Shown here: piece after piece, positions 55,766 through 64,000 of the stretch
How the letters are laid out: every line of letters starts with the position of its first letter
Numbering within the stretch: position 1 is the first letter of the stretch
Origin: Embleya scabrispora DSM 41855
Lineage (GTDB): Bacteria; Actinomycetota; Actinomycetes; Streptomycetales; Streptomycetaceae
Assembly: GCF_000372745.1 (NCBI RefSeq)
Contig: NZ_KB889719.1
Location: 186,001-250,000, forward strand
Direction: 5' to 3'
DNA: 64,000 nt
The notes under the pieces: generated by a model
Told to the model about the DNA's origin: nothing
What the model saw: the letters and a program-made list of their open reading frames with translations, nothing else
The model's database searches: none
Program-made: the position numbers and the translations under genes

Positions 55766-56230
55766 ATGATGATCACTGTCGGCCGTACGGCCATGGCCCT
55801 GTCCGCCGGATTCGCCGGTCTCGTGCTCGCGTTCGCGCCCGTTGCCGCGCAGGCGCATACGCCGCCGCGCGGGGATGTGCGCGCCGGGGGTGACCAGGTC
55901 TCGCTCGATTGGACCGTGTGGGTGGCGGCCGACGGTGCGTTCACCCTCTCGGGTACGTACCGGTGCTCCGCCGTCCACGCCGGAGCCGTGTTGGTCGGTG
56001 GCAGCGTCAGCCAGGCCGGCCATCACGCCGTGATCGGTGGCAGCGTGGCCACCTGCGACGGCCGGACGCACACCTGGCGCAACACCGCGCCGCCGCACAT
56101 CGGCTTCGTCCCCGGGGCCGCGAGCGGCGATGCCACCCTGCTCGAACTCCGGCACGACGACAACCTGATCCCCGCGCTGCCGCACCTCCTGGCCCACGAC
56201 GCGCACGACGTGGTGATCCGGCGGCCCTGA
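55766..56230 (+). CDS. small secreted protein, DUF6299-like
   Basis: A 154-residue exported protein. Signal peptide residues 1-30 (MMITVGRTAMALSAG ... AQA-H). The mature part is beta-rich: VSLDWTVWVAADGAFTLSGTYRCSAVHAGAVLVGGSVSQ, VIGGSVATCDGRTHTWRN (one Cys in each, probably a disulfide) and ATLLELRHDDNLIPALPHLLAHDAHDVVI. The spacing resembles secreted actinobacterial proteins labelled DUF6299. No anchor is seen. ATG 55766 lacks a good ribosome-binding site. Confidence 0.68.
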   Translation: MMITVGRTAMALSAGFAGLVLAFAPVAAQAHTPPRGDVRAGGDQVSLDWTVWVAADGAFTLSGTYRCSAVHAGAVLVGGSVSQAGHHAVIGGSVATCDGRTHTWRNTAPPHIGFVPGAASGDATLLELRHDDNLIPALPHLLAHDAHDVVIRRP

Positions 56231-56245
56231 CCCCGCACTCGGCGC

Positions 56246-56285
56246 GTCCCGCCGCCCGGAGCCGCGTCACTCCGGGCGGCGGGAC
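56246..56285. terminator. bidirectional terminator
   Basis: GTCCCGCCGCCCGGAG and its exact complement CTCCGGGCGGCGGGAC around an 8-base loop, between the convergent secreted-protein and TPR-protein genes. Confidence 0.88.
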
Positions 56286-56322
56286 CGGTCGATGCTCGGC
56301 CCCGCCAGGCGAGCGCGGTCGC

Positions 56323-59235
56323 TCAGTTCTTCGCCAATTCGTTCCGCAGTTCCCTGAGGTCATCGACGGACTGGAAACCGGCCGTCCGACACACCGTGAG
56401 CGCCTCGCTCAACCGGTTCACCGCCGCCTGCCGCTGATCCAGGCCGAACGCCTCTATTCGGGCCGCCAGTTGCACCGCGTCCAGATACCCGTCGCCATCC
56501 TTTGGCAACAGCGGCACATACGCCGCCGCGGCCCGGTCGGCCGCGGTCAGCGCGGGATGCAGCCGGTCGGCGCGCGCCAGGAGGTGAGCGAGCTGGTGAT
56601 GCGTACCGGCCGTCTCGACCGCGATCATCGCGGCCACATCGTCGTCGGCGCCCGAACCCGAACCCGAACCCGAGCCCGAACCCGCCGCGCCGTTACCCGA
56701 GTCCACCGCCGAGCCCGATCCGGCCCCGGCCCCCGCCCCGGGATCGGCCTGCGTCAACTCCCGCAGCGCCTCCCCGAACAGCGCCAGTGCCCGATCCACC
56801 CCGGACGGGTCGTCCCGGTCCGTGTTGCCGGCGATGTTCCACGCCTTCGCGCGCAGTGCGCGGACCGTCTCGCGTACGTCGCCTTCGGCGCGCAGGAGTT
56901 CGATCGCGCGGCCGAATGCGGCCTGCGCCTGGGGGGCCATGCCCGCGTCGTCCAGCGCGTGTGCCGCCGCAACCGCGATCTCCGCCTGGGTCGCCCGGTC
57001 GGCGACCTTCGTCGCGGCCTCGGCGGCCATCGACAGGTGCCTGGCCGCGTCCCGGGCATCGCCCAGCCGGCGCAGGCACATGCCCAGCGCCCAACGTTCG
57101 TGCATCGCGTGCTCGGGGCCGTGGTGCGCCTCGATCTCCGGCAGCAACTCCTCCAGGATCGCCGCGGCCTCCGCGTCCCGGCCCAGGCCGAACAGCATGC
57201 CCACGGCACCCCTGCGGCAGGCCGCCGCCATCTCCGCGTCGCCCTCGTCGTCGAAGACGTGCGCGGCCTCCAGCGCGAACGGCAGCGCGTCCTCGGGCCG
57301 GTCCTGCGCGCCGAGGGTGTTGGCCAGCATGGTCAGCGCGTGGCCGACCGGGAACTGCGGCTCGGCGAAGAACGCCGCCGTCTCCAGCGCACCGCGCATG
57401 TCCGCCTCGGCCGCCGCCGGGTCGCCCGCCTGCATCCGTACCTGGCTGCGCAGGAACAGCGGTCGGCAGGCGAGCCAGGGCCGTTCCGCCTCCCGGCAGA
57501 GCGTGATGGCGGCGCTGAGATCCGCCTCGGCATCCGTCGTACGGTCCTCCTGCAGCGCCTGCTCGGCGCGCAGGTGCAGCGCCGCCGCCTGACGGTGTCC
57601 CAGCCCGTGGTCCCGGCCCAGGTCGTGCAGTTCGGTGAGGATGTCGTCCATGTCGTCCGCCCCGGTCGTCAGGGCCACGATCGCGCGGTGGTGCAACACC
57701 AGCGCCAGCGGCGCGGCGTCGTCCGGCAGGAACTCCTCGGCCTTGGCCCGAGTCGCGTCGAACAGTCCGACCGGGTCGGCCTCCTCGGCCCGGAACCGGG
57801 CCATCGCGGTGCGCACCTCGGCGCCCACCGCCCGCCCCGGCGCGTCCGCCGCCAGATAGCCGGCCGCGGCCCGGATCAGCGCCGCGATGCCGGCCGCGAA
57901 CTCGCCCTCGTCGACCAGGTCGACGCCCTCCGCCTCGGTGATCGCGGCGAGCGCGAAGGCGTCCACGTCCTGTCCCGAATCGCGCACCGCCGCTGCGTAG
58001 TCGCGCCACGCGTCATCCGACCGAGGATGTCCCCGCTCGTCCAACGCACGTGCGTAGGACAGCAGTTCCGAAACGTCGCGAGCGGCCGAAGCCGTCGCGG
58101 TCGGCGGCGGCACCGGCTCCGGCGCGGCCACCCGTGCCGATCGCAGGCCCAGCGGCAGCGACTTCGCCACCGGAGCCGCCGCCAACCGACGTCGCACCCG
58201 GGCGCTCACCGCGTCGTTCTCGTTGCGCACATCGAAGCGCGCGGCGATCTCGAACAGTTCGCGCTCGACAGTGTCGCGCAGCGCGCCGGCCGAGGTGTCC
58301 TCGAAGACCACCAACTCGGGCCCGCCGATCTCGACCAGCCGGCGCAGCAGCACCCCCACGCCGGCGAGGAAGTCGCAGTGGTCGGACGGGTCGCTCTGCG
58401 GGCGTTCCAGCCAGGCGCGGTGCTCGGCGAGGATTTCGATCCCGCGGCCCTCGTTGCCGGTCAGCGCACAGAACTCGACGTGCTCGGCGACCGCCGCGTA
58501 GGTGCTCACCTTGCCGCGCACGGACCGGTAGCCGCGCAGGTGGTGCGCCCGCGCCCGATCCGGGTCGCCCTCGCGCACGAGCGGCAACATCGACGCGGCC
58601 AGCGAGACCTGCGGCTCCTCGGCGCAGGTCAACGCGCCGTCCAGGGTGGGCGCGAGCAGTTCCAGCGCGTCCGCGTCCCGGCCCTGGGCGATCAACCAGC
58701 GGGCCTGCTCGCGCCGTTCGCACGCGTCGCAGTCGGCGAGCCGATCGCGATCGGCCGCCAGCCACGCGTCGAACGCCTCGGCGCTCTCCGCGTCGGCGCC
58801 GATGTGTCGGGCCAGATAGAACCGACTCTGATGAACCGGTCGCAGGCTGTGTCCGGCGGTGCGATAGCGGCGTTCCATGTCGGCGAGGTAGCCGCGGATC
58901 GCGGGCAGCGCCACCTCGGGCACCGCGAGCAGCGAACTGGTGATCCACTTGAGATCCCAGAACAGGTGGTGGGTCAACTGCTCGTCGAAGCCCTCCGGGT
59001 GCTCGTCCCACAGCTTGAGCAGACGGGACAGCGGAACCGGCGTACGCGGCGACTCGCCGCCGTAGTTGTAGGCGGTGATCAGCCGCAGCAGTGCCCACGC
59101 GAGGTTCTCGTCGCTGCCCATCCGCTCAGCGACCACCACCAGCTCCTCGGCGCGGGCGGTGCGCGCCTTTCCGTACGGCAGTTCCTCGTTCGCGTCCAGG
59201 GCAGCGAAGAACCCGGCGTCGTCACGGATGTCCAT
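56323..59235 (-). CDS. large TPR-type protein coupled to an Hsp90-like ATPase
   Basis: A 970-residue cytosolic protein, helical throughout. The N-terminal half (MDIRDDAGFFAALDANEELPYGKARTARAEELV ... GGESPRTPVPLSRLLKLWDEHPEGFDEQLTHHLFWDLKW) is a conserved solenoid. The C-terminal half has tetratricopeptide-like pairs: ADLSAAITLCREAERPWLA, ADMRGALETAAFFAEPQFPVG, ALPFALEAAHVFDDEGD, AARHLSMAAEAATKVAD and AAFGRAIELLRAEGD. A GSGSGSGSGSG linker encoded by CCCGAA repeats lies at about residues 847-857. ATG 59235 is eight bases after the stop of the Hsp90-like gene, so they form an operon. A co-chaperone role is inferred from TPR content and coupling. Confidence 0.82.
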   Translation of the reverse strand: MDIRDDAGFFAALDANEELPYGKARTARAEELVVVAERMGSDENLAWALLRLITAYNYGGESPRTPVPLSRLLKLWDEHPEGFDEQLTHHLFWDLKWITSSLLAVPEVALPAIRGYLADMERRYRTAGHSLRPVHQSRFYLARHIGADAESAEAFDAWLAADRDRLADCDACERREQARWLIAQGRDADALELLAPTLDGALTCAEEPQVSLAASMLPLVREGDPDRARAHHLRGYRSVRGKVSTYAAVAEHVEFCALTGNEGRGIEILAEHRAWLERPQSDPSDHCDFLAGVGVLLRRLVEIGGPELVVFEDTSAGALRDTVERELFEIAARFDVRNENDAVSARVRRRLAAAPVAKSLPLGLRSARVAAPEPVPPPTATASAARDVSELLSYARALDERGHPRSDDAWRDYAAAVRDSGQDVDAFALAAITEAEGVDLVDEGEFAAGIAALIRAAAGYLAADAPGRAVGAEVRTAMARFRAEEADPVGLFDATRAKAEEFLPDDAAPLALVLHHRAIVALTTGADDMDDILTELHDLGRDHGLGHRQAAALHLRAEQALQEDRTTDAEADLSAAITLCREAERPWLACRPLFLRSQVRMQAGDPAAAEADMRGALETAAFFAEPQFPVGHALTMLANTLGAQDRPEDALPFALEAAHVFDDEGDAEMAAACRRGAVGMLFGLGRDAEAAAILEELLPEIEAHHGPEHAMHERWALGMCLRRLGDARDAARHLSMAAEAATKVADRATQAEIAVAAAHALDDAGMAPQAQAAFGRAIELLRAEGDVRETVRALRAKAWNIAGNTDRDDPSGVDRALALFGEALRELTQADPGAGAGAGSGSAVDSGNGAAGSGSGSGSGSGADDDVAAMIAVETAGTHHQLAHLLARADRLHPALTAADRAAAAYVPLLPKDGDGYLDAVQLAARIEAFGLDQRQAAVNRLSEALTVCRTAGFQSVDDLRELRNELAKN

Positions 59236-59243
59236 CAAGGTTC

Positions 59244-61079
59244 CTATTCGGCGGGGTTCGGCTGGTGGACGGCCCGCTCCAGGAGGCCGAGGAAGGATCG
59301 GCCGAGCAGGCCGGTCTCGGCCGACGTGAGCGGGCGATGGCTGAGCAACAGAGCCTGGCCGTACAGTCCTTCGACCGCGGCCCGGGCCAGTTCGAGATCG
59401 TCGAGGCCGGCGATCCGGCGGACCAGCGGGTTGAGGTGGTTGAGCACGAGCTGCGCGCGCGGGCCCTGGCCACGCAGCGAGCCCAGGATTCCCGACCACA
59501 GGTCGTCGCCGCGGCCGGCCGCGTCCTGCTCGGCCTCGGCCCGACCACGCTCGCCGCGCGCGTCCCGCCCGTCGAGCAGCAGCACGGGCACGGTGACCGG
59601 CTGGAAGGTGCGCAGCGACACGTCGCAGGAGAGCGGCTCCAGCGCGGCCCGCGCGTGCGCGAGGAAGCTTGCCGCGGCCAGTTCGGCGCTCGGGTCGACC
59701 GAGTCCAGGTGCGCGGTGACGGTGTCCGGGTCGAGTTCGGTGACGGTGGTGCCCGGGCGGATCTCGGCCAGCCGGTGTACCAGGTCCAAGTCGTACGTGT
59801 AGCCGCCGTTGACCACGCCCAGCCCGGCCGCCGCCGCGATCGGCGCGACCTGCCGGTACTCCTCCACGGTCGGCGTCACATGTACGACCGGATGCCGGCG
59901 GGCGAACTCGTCGAGCGCGATCCGTCCGTCGGTGGTCTCGAACGGCAGCCACGGCAACACCAGTCGCAACAACTCGTCGTCATGCCGGGCGAGTGCCTTC
60001 ACACCCAGGTGATGCACACTCAGGAAGCGGGCCAGCCGCTGCTGGTCGTGCGCGGCCAATTCGGCCAGCCAGTCCCGGATGTGCCCGCCGAGCGCGTCCC
60101 GCACCCCGGCGAGCGATTCGTCGTCGTACAGGCTCTCTCGCGACGCGGTGGGTCGCAGTGTGTCGGTGTCCACGACGCAGCGCACGAAGAACGCCCAGTC
60201 GGGCAGCAGTCCATCGGCGTTCTCGGTGAGCAACATGCCCTTGAGGTGCACCCGGTGCTTGCCGCGCATCGCCGGGCTGACCGCCTCCGGCAGCACGAAC
60301 GCCGCGCCGCGCACCCCCGCGAGCGGCACGTCCAGGTCGATCACGTCCAGCGGGGTGAAGCCCAGTCGGCTCTCGCAGTACGCGGCGAGCGCGGCCCGGC
60401 GGCGCTCCGGTGTCGGGTACGGGCGATCCCAGGCCGCGGGCGTGTCGGTGATCGGTGTGTGCTCGCCGCCGGCCACGACGGTGACCGGGTACGGCAGCAA
60501 CGCGCCGAAGTCACGGGCGAGTTCGATCACCCGGTCGGCGGCGAACCACGACTCGCTGCCCCGACGCGGCGTCAGGAACACCGTGGTACCCGGCTCTTCG
60601 CGCTCCTCGCGGGCCAGGGCGCGCACCGTGTAGCGACCGTCCGCGCCGGCCTTCCACTCCACCGGCGGCGCGTCCGCCGCCTGGGCCGAGCGGGTGACCA
60701 CGGTGATCTCGTCGGCGACCACGAAGCACGCGAGCAGGCCGATGCCGAACTGGCCGATGTAGTCGCGTCGGGCGCTCTCCAGCTCGTCCCGCTTGGAACT
60801 GCGCCCGATGGTGGCCAGGAAGCGGTGCACGTCGGCCTCGGTCAGTCCGATGCCGGTGTCGGTGACCCGAAGGCCGCCGTCCTCCACCGTGATGGTGATC
60901 GCCGCGGGGGCCTGTGCGTCCGGGGCCCGCCGCGCGGTGACCGCGTCGACGCCGTTCTGCAGCAGCTCGCGCAGGTATACCCGGGGGCTGGAGTAGAGGT
61001 GGTGCGACAACAGGTCGACCAGACCGCGCAGATCGACCTGGAAGGTGTGGTCTGCGGCGGTTATCGCGGAGTCGTTCAT
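59244..61079 (-). CDS. Hsp90-family ATPase (HtpG-like)
   Basis: A 611-residue protein. The N-terminal GHKL ATPase domain shows LYSSPRVYLRELLQNGVDAVTAR (catalytic Glu and ATP-binding Asn), VTDTGIGLTEADVHRFLATIGRSSKRD (G1 box and lid) and GQFGIGLLACFVVADEI (G2 box). The middle domain includes LYDDESLAGVRD and SRESL, the family's client/ATP-arginine region (PTASRESLYDD). It is shorter than HtpG (about 620-640) and has a diverged C-terminus (LNHLNPLVRRIAGLDD). ATG 61079. The following gene, eight bases on, encodes a large TPR-type protein. Confidence 0.87.
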   Translation of the reverse strand: MNDSAITAADHTFQVDLRGLVDLLSHHLYSSPRVYLRELLQNGVDAVTARRAPDAQAPAAITITVEDGGLRVTDTGIGLTEADVHRFLATIGRSSKRDELESARRDYIGQFGIGLLACFVVADEITVVTRSAQAADAPPVEWKAGADGRYTVRALAREEREEPGTTVFLTPRRGSESWFAADRVIELARDFGALLPYPVTVVAGGEHTPITDTPAAWDRPYPTPERRRAALAAYCESRLGFTPLDVIDLDVPLAGVRGAAFVLPEAVSPAMRGKHRVHLKGMLLTENADGLLPDWAFFVRCVVDTDTLRPTASRESLYDDESLAGVRDALGGHIRDWLAELAAHDQQRLARFLSVHHLGVKALARHDDELLRLVLPWLPFETTDGRIALDEFARRHPVVHVTPTVEEYRQVAPIAAAAGLGVVNGGYTYDLDLVHRLAEIRPGTTVTELDPDTVTAHLDSVDPSAELAAASFLAHARAALEPLSCDVSLRTFQPVTVPVLLLDGRDARGERGRAEAEQDAAGRGDDLWSGILGSLRGQGPRAQLVLNHLNPLVRRIAGLDDLELARAAVEGLYGQALLLSHRPLTSAETGLLGRSFLGLLERAVHQPNPAE

Positions 61080-61201
61080 GCGGACTTCGTCACCTCGGGG
61101 CAGGATCGCCGGCCGACATCCCGGCCGAGTGCCGATGGTACGAAACGACGGGGACAGGCGGCGAATCACGTGTGCGGCCGCCGGTCCCCGCCGATCCGGG
61201 C

Positions 61202-62569
61202 TCAGCGCTTGGGCGCGTCCACGGTCCGCCCGTCGCGCAGCGCCTGGAACAGCGCCTTCGCGCCCTTGTCGTCCCACAGCACGGTGGAGCCGACGTCCTT
61301 GACTTCGTATCCGGCGTTCTTGATCGGCACCGTGGTGGTGACACCGTCACCGCCGGACAGGCTGCCCATGTCCTTGAACAGGCCGTACAGGTCGAACAGC
61401 CCGGTGTCGTCGTCCACGGTCACCGCGCCGAGCGAGGCGTCGGCCACCGGGAACGCACTGAACGGATTGAGCAGTACGCCGGCCGACTTGGCCTTCTTCG
61501 CCAACGCGCTGAGGAACTGCTGCTGATTCTCCATCCGGGCCAGGTCCGAGCGCTGGTCGTAGTAGCGGGACCGCACGAAGGCGAGCGCCTGCGCCCCGTC
61601 CAGCGTCTGGCAGCCGGCTTCCAGGTCCGCGCCGGACTTCTTGTCCTTGATCGGACCCTTGAGGCAGATGTCCACGCCGTCCATCGCGTTGACGATGTTG
61701 TTGAACCCGCCGAACCCGATCTCCGCGTAGTGGTCGAGCCGAATGCCCGTGGCCATCTCCACGGTTCGGGCGAGCAGCGGCGCGCCGCCCTTCTCGAAGG
61801 CCGCGTTCAGCTTGTTCTTCTGCGCCTTGACCGTCTTGCCGTTCTTGCTGAACGCCGGGATGTCCACGTACGAGTCGCGCGGCAGGCTGATCAGCGTGGT
61901 GCCGCCCTTGCCCTTGTGCAGCAGCATCATCGAGTCGGTGCGCTTGCCCGGGGCCTTGCCGGTGTGCAGCTTCTCGCGATCGGTGGCGTCCAGGCCCTCG
62001 CGGCTGTCCGAGCCGACGATCAGCCACGTGGTGCCCTCGGACGCGGCCGGTCGGCCCTTGTAGTTGTCCAGGACGTCCTCGTGTTGGATCTTCGAGTCGG
62101 CCCAGAAGTAGGTCACGGTGCAAAAGACCACCACGAGCGCGACGAAGACGCCGAGCCCGATCAGGATGCGCTTCTTCCAGTTGACCGGGCCGCGCGGACG
62201 CCGCGGCGGGCCGCCGGGGCCACCCGGGCCGTCGGGAGCACCGGGCCCCTCGGGCGCGCTGGGCCCGCCCTGCTGCGTGCCCGCCGGGGCGGGCGGCGCG
62301 CCGTGCGCGTCGGCGATCGGCGGCTGCGGCGGATAGGCGTCCGAACCGGGCGCCCGCTGTACGGGCGGCACGCCGGCCTGCGGTGAGTGCACCGCGGGCG
62401 CGGGCGGATACCCACCCGGCTGCTGCGGTGGGTACGCGTTCGGCGCCTGTGGCGGATGCCCGCCGGGTGCCTGCTGCGGGTAGCCGCCGGGGCGGCTCGG
62501 AATCGTTCCCGGAGGGGGCTGCTGCGGCTGTTGGTCGCCATCCGCCCACCCCGGCGGCCAATTGTTCAT
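61202..62569 (-). CDS. LytR-CpsA-Psr (LCP) family protein
   Basis: A 455-residue type II membrane protein. The cytoplasmic N-terminus (about 1-145) is rich in Pro/Gln/Gly/Tyr with PGGYPPQ-like repeats. One membrane helix follows (KKRILIGLGVFVALVVVFCTVTYFW, about 148-170). The extracellular LCP domain (about 200-440) has TWLIVGSDSREGL, RTDSMMLLHKGKGGTTLISLPRDSYVDIP (the conserved D-x-x-ML and PRD motifs with Arg) and GYCFNNIVNAMDGVDI-like FGGFNNIVNAMDGVDIC, LDGAQALAFVRSRY. LCP proteins transfer undecaprenyl-linked glycopolymers to peptidoglycan. It is followed upstream in transcription by a second LCP gene. Confidence 0.92.
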   Translation of the reverse strand: MNNWPPGWADGDQQPQQPPPGTIPSRPGGYPQQAPGGHPPQAPNAYPPQQPGGYPPAPAVHSPQAGVPPVQRAPGSDAYPPQPPIADAHGAPPAPAGTQQGGPSAPEGPGAPDGPGGPGGPPRRPRGPVNWKKRILIGLGVFVALVVVFCTVTYFWADSKIQHEDVLDNYKGRPAASEGTTWLIVGSDSREGLDATDREKLHTGKAPGKRTDSMMLLHKGKGGTTLISLPRDSYVDIPAFSKNGKTVKAQKNKLNAAFEKGGAPLLARTVEMATGIRLDHYAEIGFGGFNNIVNAMDGVDICLKGPIKDKKSGADLEAGCQTLDGAQALAFVRSRYYDQRSDLARMENQQQFLSALAKKAKSAGVLLNPFSAFPVADASLGAVTVDDDTGLFDLYGLFKDMGSLSGGDGVTTTVPIKNAGYEVKDVGSTVLWDDKGAKALFQALRDGRTVDAPKR

Positions 62570-62647
62570 GACATCGAAGCTTTCACTCGATCAGCCCCGA
62601 GGCAACCGAATGCCACCTTCATCGACCATCTGTTCCACAGTTGATGC

Positions 62648-64000
62648 TCACTTCTTACACGAGACCTCGTCACCGGATTTGGCAGAGTATGCCGGATTCG
62701 GTGTCACGGCGACGGACGGCTGCTCGGCGGGCGCGCCACCGACTCGCACGGGGGACACCCCCGCGTACGACGAACCCGCGGTCACCTCGATCGTGCGACC
62801 CAGCCCGGTGACCGGCTCCGAGGTCGCGCCCGGCAGCGCGGCCTGCACCGTCTTGACCGAGCGGTCCCACCTGGGGTCGTACCGGATGATCGTGCGCACG
62901 CCGTCGGTCGAGGCCGAGGTACGCGGCGGGCCGGCCATCTCGAAGCCGAGGCCCTTGAGGTCCTCGTGCGCGCGCGTGCCCGAGGCTGTGGCGGACGCGC
63001 CGTTGTACACCTGCACCGAGATCTCGCTGGGCGCCACCTCCACCGACACCGGGGAGGGCGCGGGGGCGCCGGTCGGGCCCGGGGTGTCGGCCTTCTTCTC
63101 CGGCGACGGCGCGATCAGGTCCTTGTCCTCGCGGATCGCCTGGAACAGGGCCGCCGCCTTGGTGTTGTCCCACAACACCGTCGAGCCCCACTCCGGGACC
63201 TGGTGGTCGATGCTCTTGAGCGGTACCTGAGCGTAGGTGACGCCGGAGTTGGAGAGGTTCCTGAGCTTGCCGCCCAACTCCAGGAAGGACTGCGGGCTCA
63301 TGCCCTGGTCCACCTTTATCGAGCCGAGTACCGCGTCCAGCACGTTCTTGAGCTTGAGCGGATCGGTCAGCGTGCCGGTCGACGTCGCCTTCGCGAGCAC
63401 CTGCGTCATGAACTTCTGCTGGCGCTGGGTGCGGCCGATGTCACCGCTCGGGTCGCTGGCGATGTACCGGGCGCGGACGAACTGCAGGGCCTTGACCCCG
63501 TCCAGCCTGCTGGTGCCGGCGGGCAGGTCGAGGCCGGACTTGGGGTCGCGCAGTGGCTTGGGCGTACACATCTCGATGCCGCCGAGGGTGTCCACGACAC
63601 TGACGAACGAGACGAAGTTGACCTCGATGTAGTGGTCGATCCGGATCCCGGTCGCCTTCTCCACGGTGGCCACCGTCAGCGGTGGGCCACCGAGTGTGTA
63701 CGCCGCGTTTATCTTGCCCTTGGACGGGCCGCGCTGCTCGCCGGTGGTCTTGTCCTTGTGCGCGGGGAAGTCCACGTAGCTGTCTCGCGGCAGGCTGGTG
63801 ATGGTCGCGCGATCCCGCTTGCCGTTGAGGTGCACGATCATCACCGTGTCGGTGCAGTCGCAGGACTCGCCGCCGGCGTGCAGTCTCTCGAGCGTGTCCT
63901 TGGAGATGCCGGCACGGTTGTCCGAGCCGACTATGAGGAAGTTGAGGTCTTTGTCGGATCCGGTGTCCGGGCGGTTGTCCAAGCCCTTGAACGCGTCTAT
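62648..64000 (-). CDS. LytR-CpsA-Psr family protein with LytR_C domain, partial
   Basis: Runs off the right edge, so the N-terminus and membrane anchor are missing; 451 codons to base 64000 are open. LCP core: LNFLIVGSDNRAGI, CTDTVMIVHLNGKRDRATITSLPRDSYVDF, VNFVSFVSVVDTLGGIEMCTPKPLRD, LDGVKALQFVRARYIASDPSGDIGRTQRQQKFM. After it, a Pro/Val linker and a LytR_C domain (ISVQVYNGASATASGTRAHEDLKGLGFEM ... TIIRYDPRWDRSV). Same enzyme class as the downstream gene at 61202-62569; the 78-base gap suggests one operon. Confidence 0.92.
   Translation of the reverse strand: MDAFKGLDNRPDTGSDKDLNFLIVGSDNRAGISKDTLERLHAGGESCDCTDTVMIVHLNGKRDRATITSLPRDSYVDFPAHKDKTTGEQRGPSKGKINAAYTLGGPPLTVATVEKATGIRIDHYIEVNFVSFVSVVDTLGGIEMCTPKPLRDPKSGLDLPAGTSRLDGVKALQFVRARYIASDPSGDIGRTQRQQKFMTQVLAKATSTGTLTDPLKLKNVLDAVLGSIKVDQGMSPQSFLELGGKLRNLSNSGVTYAQVPLKSIDHQVPEWGSTVLWDNTKAAALFQAIREDKDLIAPSPEKKADTPGPTGAPAPSPVSVEVAPSEISVQVYNGASATASGTRAHEDLKGLGFEMAGPPRTSASTDGVRTIIRYDPRWDRSVKTVQAALPGATSEPVTGLGRTIEVTAGSSYAGVSPVRVGGAPAEQPSVAVTPNPAYSAKSGDEVSCKK

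Noticed and set aside
55909-59802. Nearly 1300-codon open frame on the plus strand
   Set aside because: It is an antisense shadow of the TPR-type gene and part of the Hsp90-like gene; composition is His/Arg/Gln-rich and no family is recognisable, while the minus-strand frames show clear motifs.

Overview
The window is very GC-rich DNA from a filamentous actinomycete of the Streptomyces type. Support comes from the gene families present (SigB-type sigma factor with its STAS and kinase regulators, DUF397/XRE pairs, LppX-like lipoproteins, LytR-CpsA-Psr proteins), the codon usage, and the frequent GTG/TTG starts. No rRNA, tRNA, CRISPR array or insertion sequence was seen.

0-12.6 kb is ordinary chromosome: the 5' end of a probable Fe-S carrier gene, an amidohydrolase, a macro-domain protein, a BenE-type transporter with a TetR regulator, a DUF1003 membrane protein coupled to an MgtE-N/CBS protein, two paralogous LppX-like lipoproteins, a CoA-ester lyase (Mcl/CitE type), a SigB-family sigma factor with a self-type promoter divergent from a STAS antagonist and an anti-sigma kinase, and gltX.

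12.7-38.7 kb is the unusual part: sixteen consecutive genes, almost all for exported proteins built from a small module set. These are two N-terminal beta modules with a conserved cysteine pair (called T1 and T2 here), a neocarzinostatin/Ig-like module with an LC...C pair, an IPT/TIG-like module, and a C-terminal module with a GWxLT core and a terminal Y-x-(A/G)-T/N-LTL-x-x-S strand that resembles the WxL domain of Firmicutes. Inside the cluster a translationally coupled trio encodes a DUF916/WxL-interacting-type membrane protein with a very long acidic tail, a neocarzinostatin-like membrane protein, and a membrane-anchored minimal WxL-like protein. Two further proteins end in sortase signals (LPKTG and LAHTG), and one ends in a transmembrane helix. 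I read this as an actinobacterial counterpart of the Firmicutes WxL cell-surface locus, greatly expanded. At least five of its promoters share one geometry: TTGACT/A, about 18 bases, a TCAATG-like -10, then a palindrome TGRAACNNGTTYCA at the expected transcription start. Several also have an upstream GACACGTGTC palindrome, so the set is probably co-regulated. A response regulator/histidine kinase pair follows directly.

38.8-47.1 kb looks like conserved core: the two-component system, two GtrA-family flippase-like genes, purK-purE, a CoA-binding protein, a UDP-glucose dehydrogenase and an acyl-CoA dehydrogenase. 47.6-56.2 kb is more accessory: an orphan peptide-maturase-type methyltransferase overlapping a divergent XRE/DUF397 pair, a leucine-rich-repeat-like protein, a DUF4232 lipoprotein, an epoxide-hydrolase-like enzyme and its divergent TetR with twin operators, a DUF6463-like membrane protein with a TetR whose putative operators match, and a small secreted protein. 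56.3-64 kb holds an Hsp90-like ATPase coupled to a large TPR-type protein, and two LytR-CpsA-Psr genes, the last running off the window.
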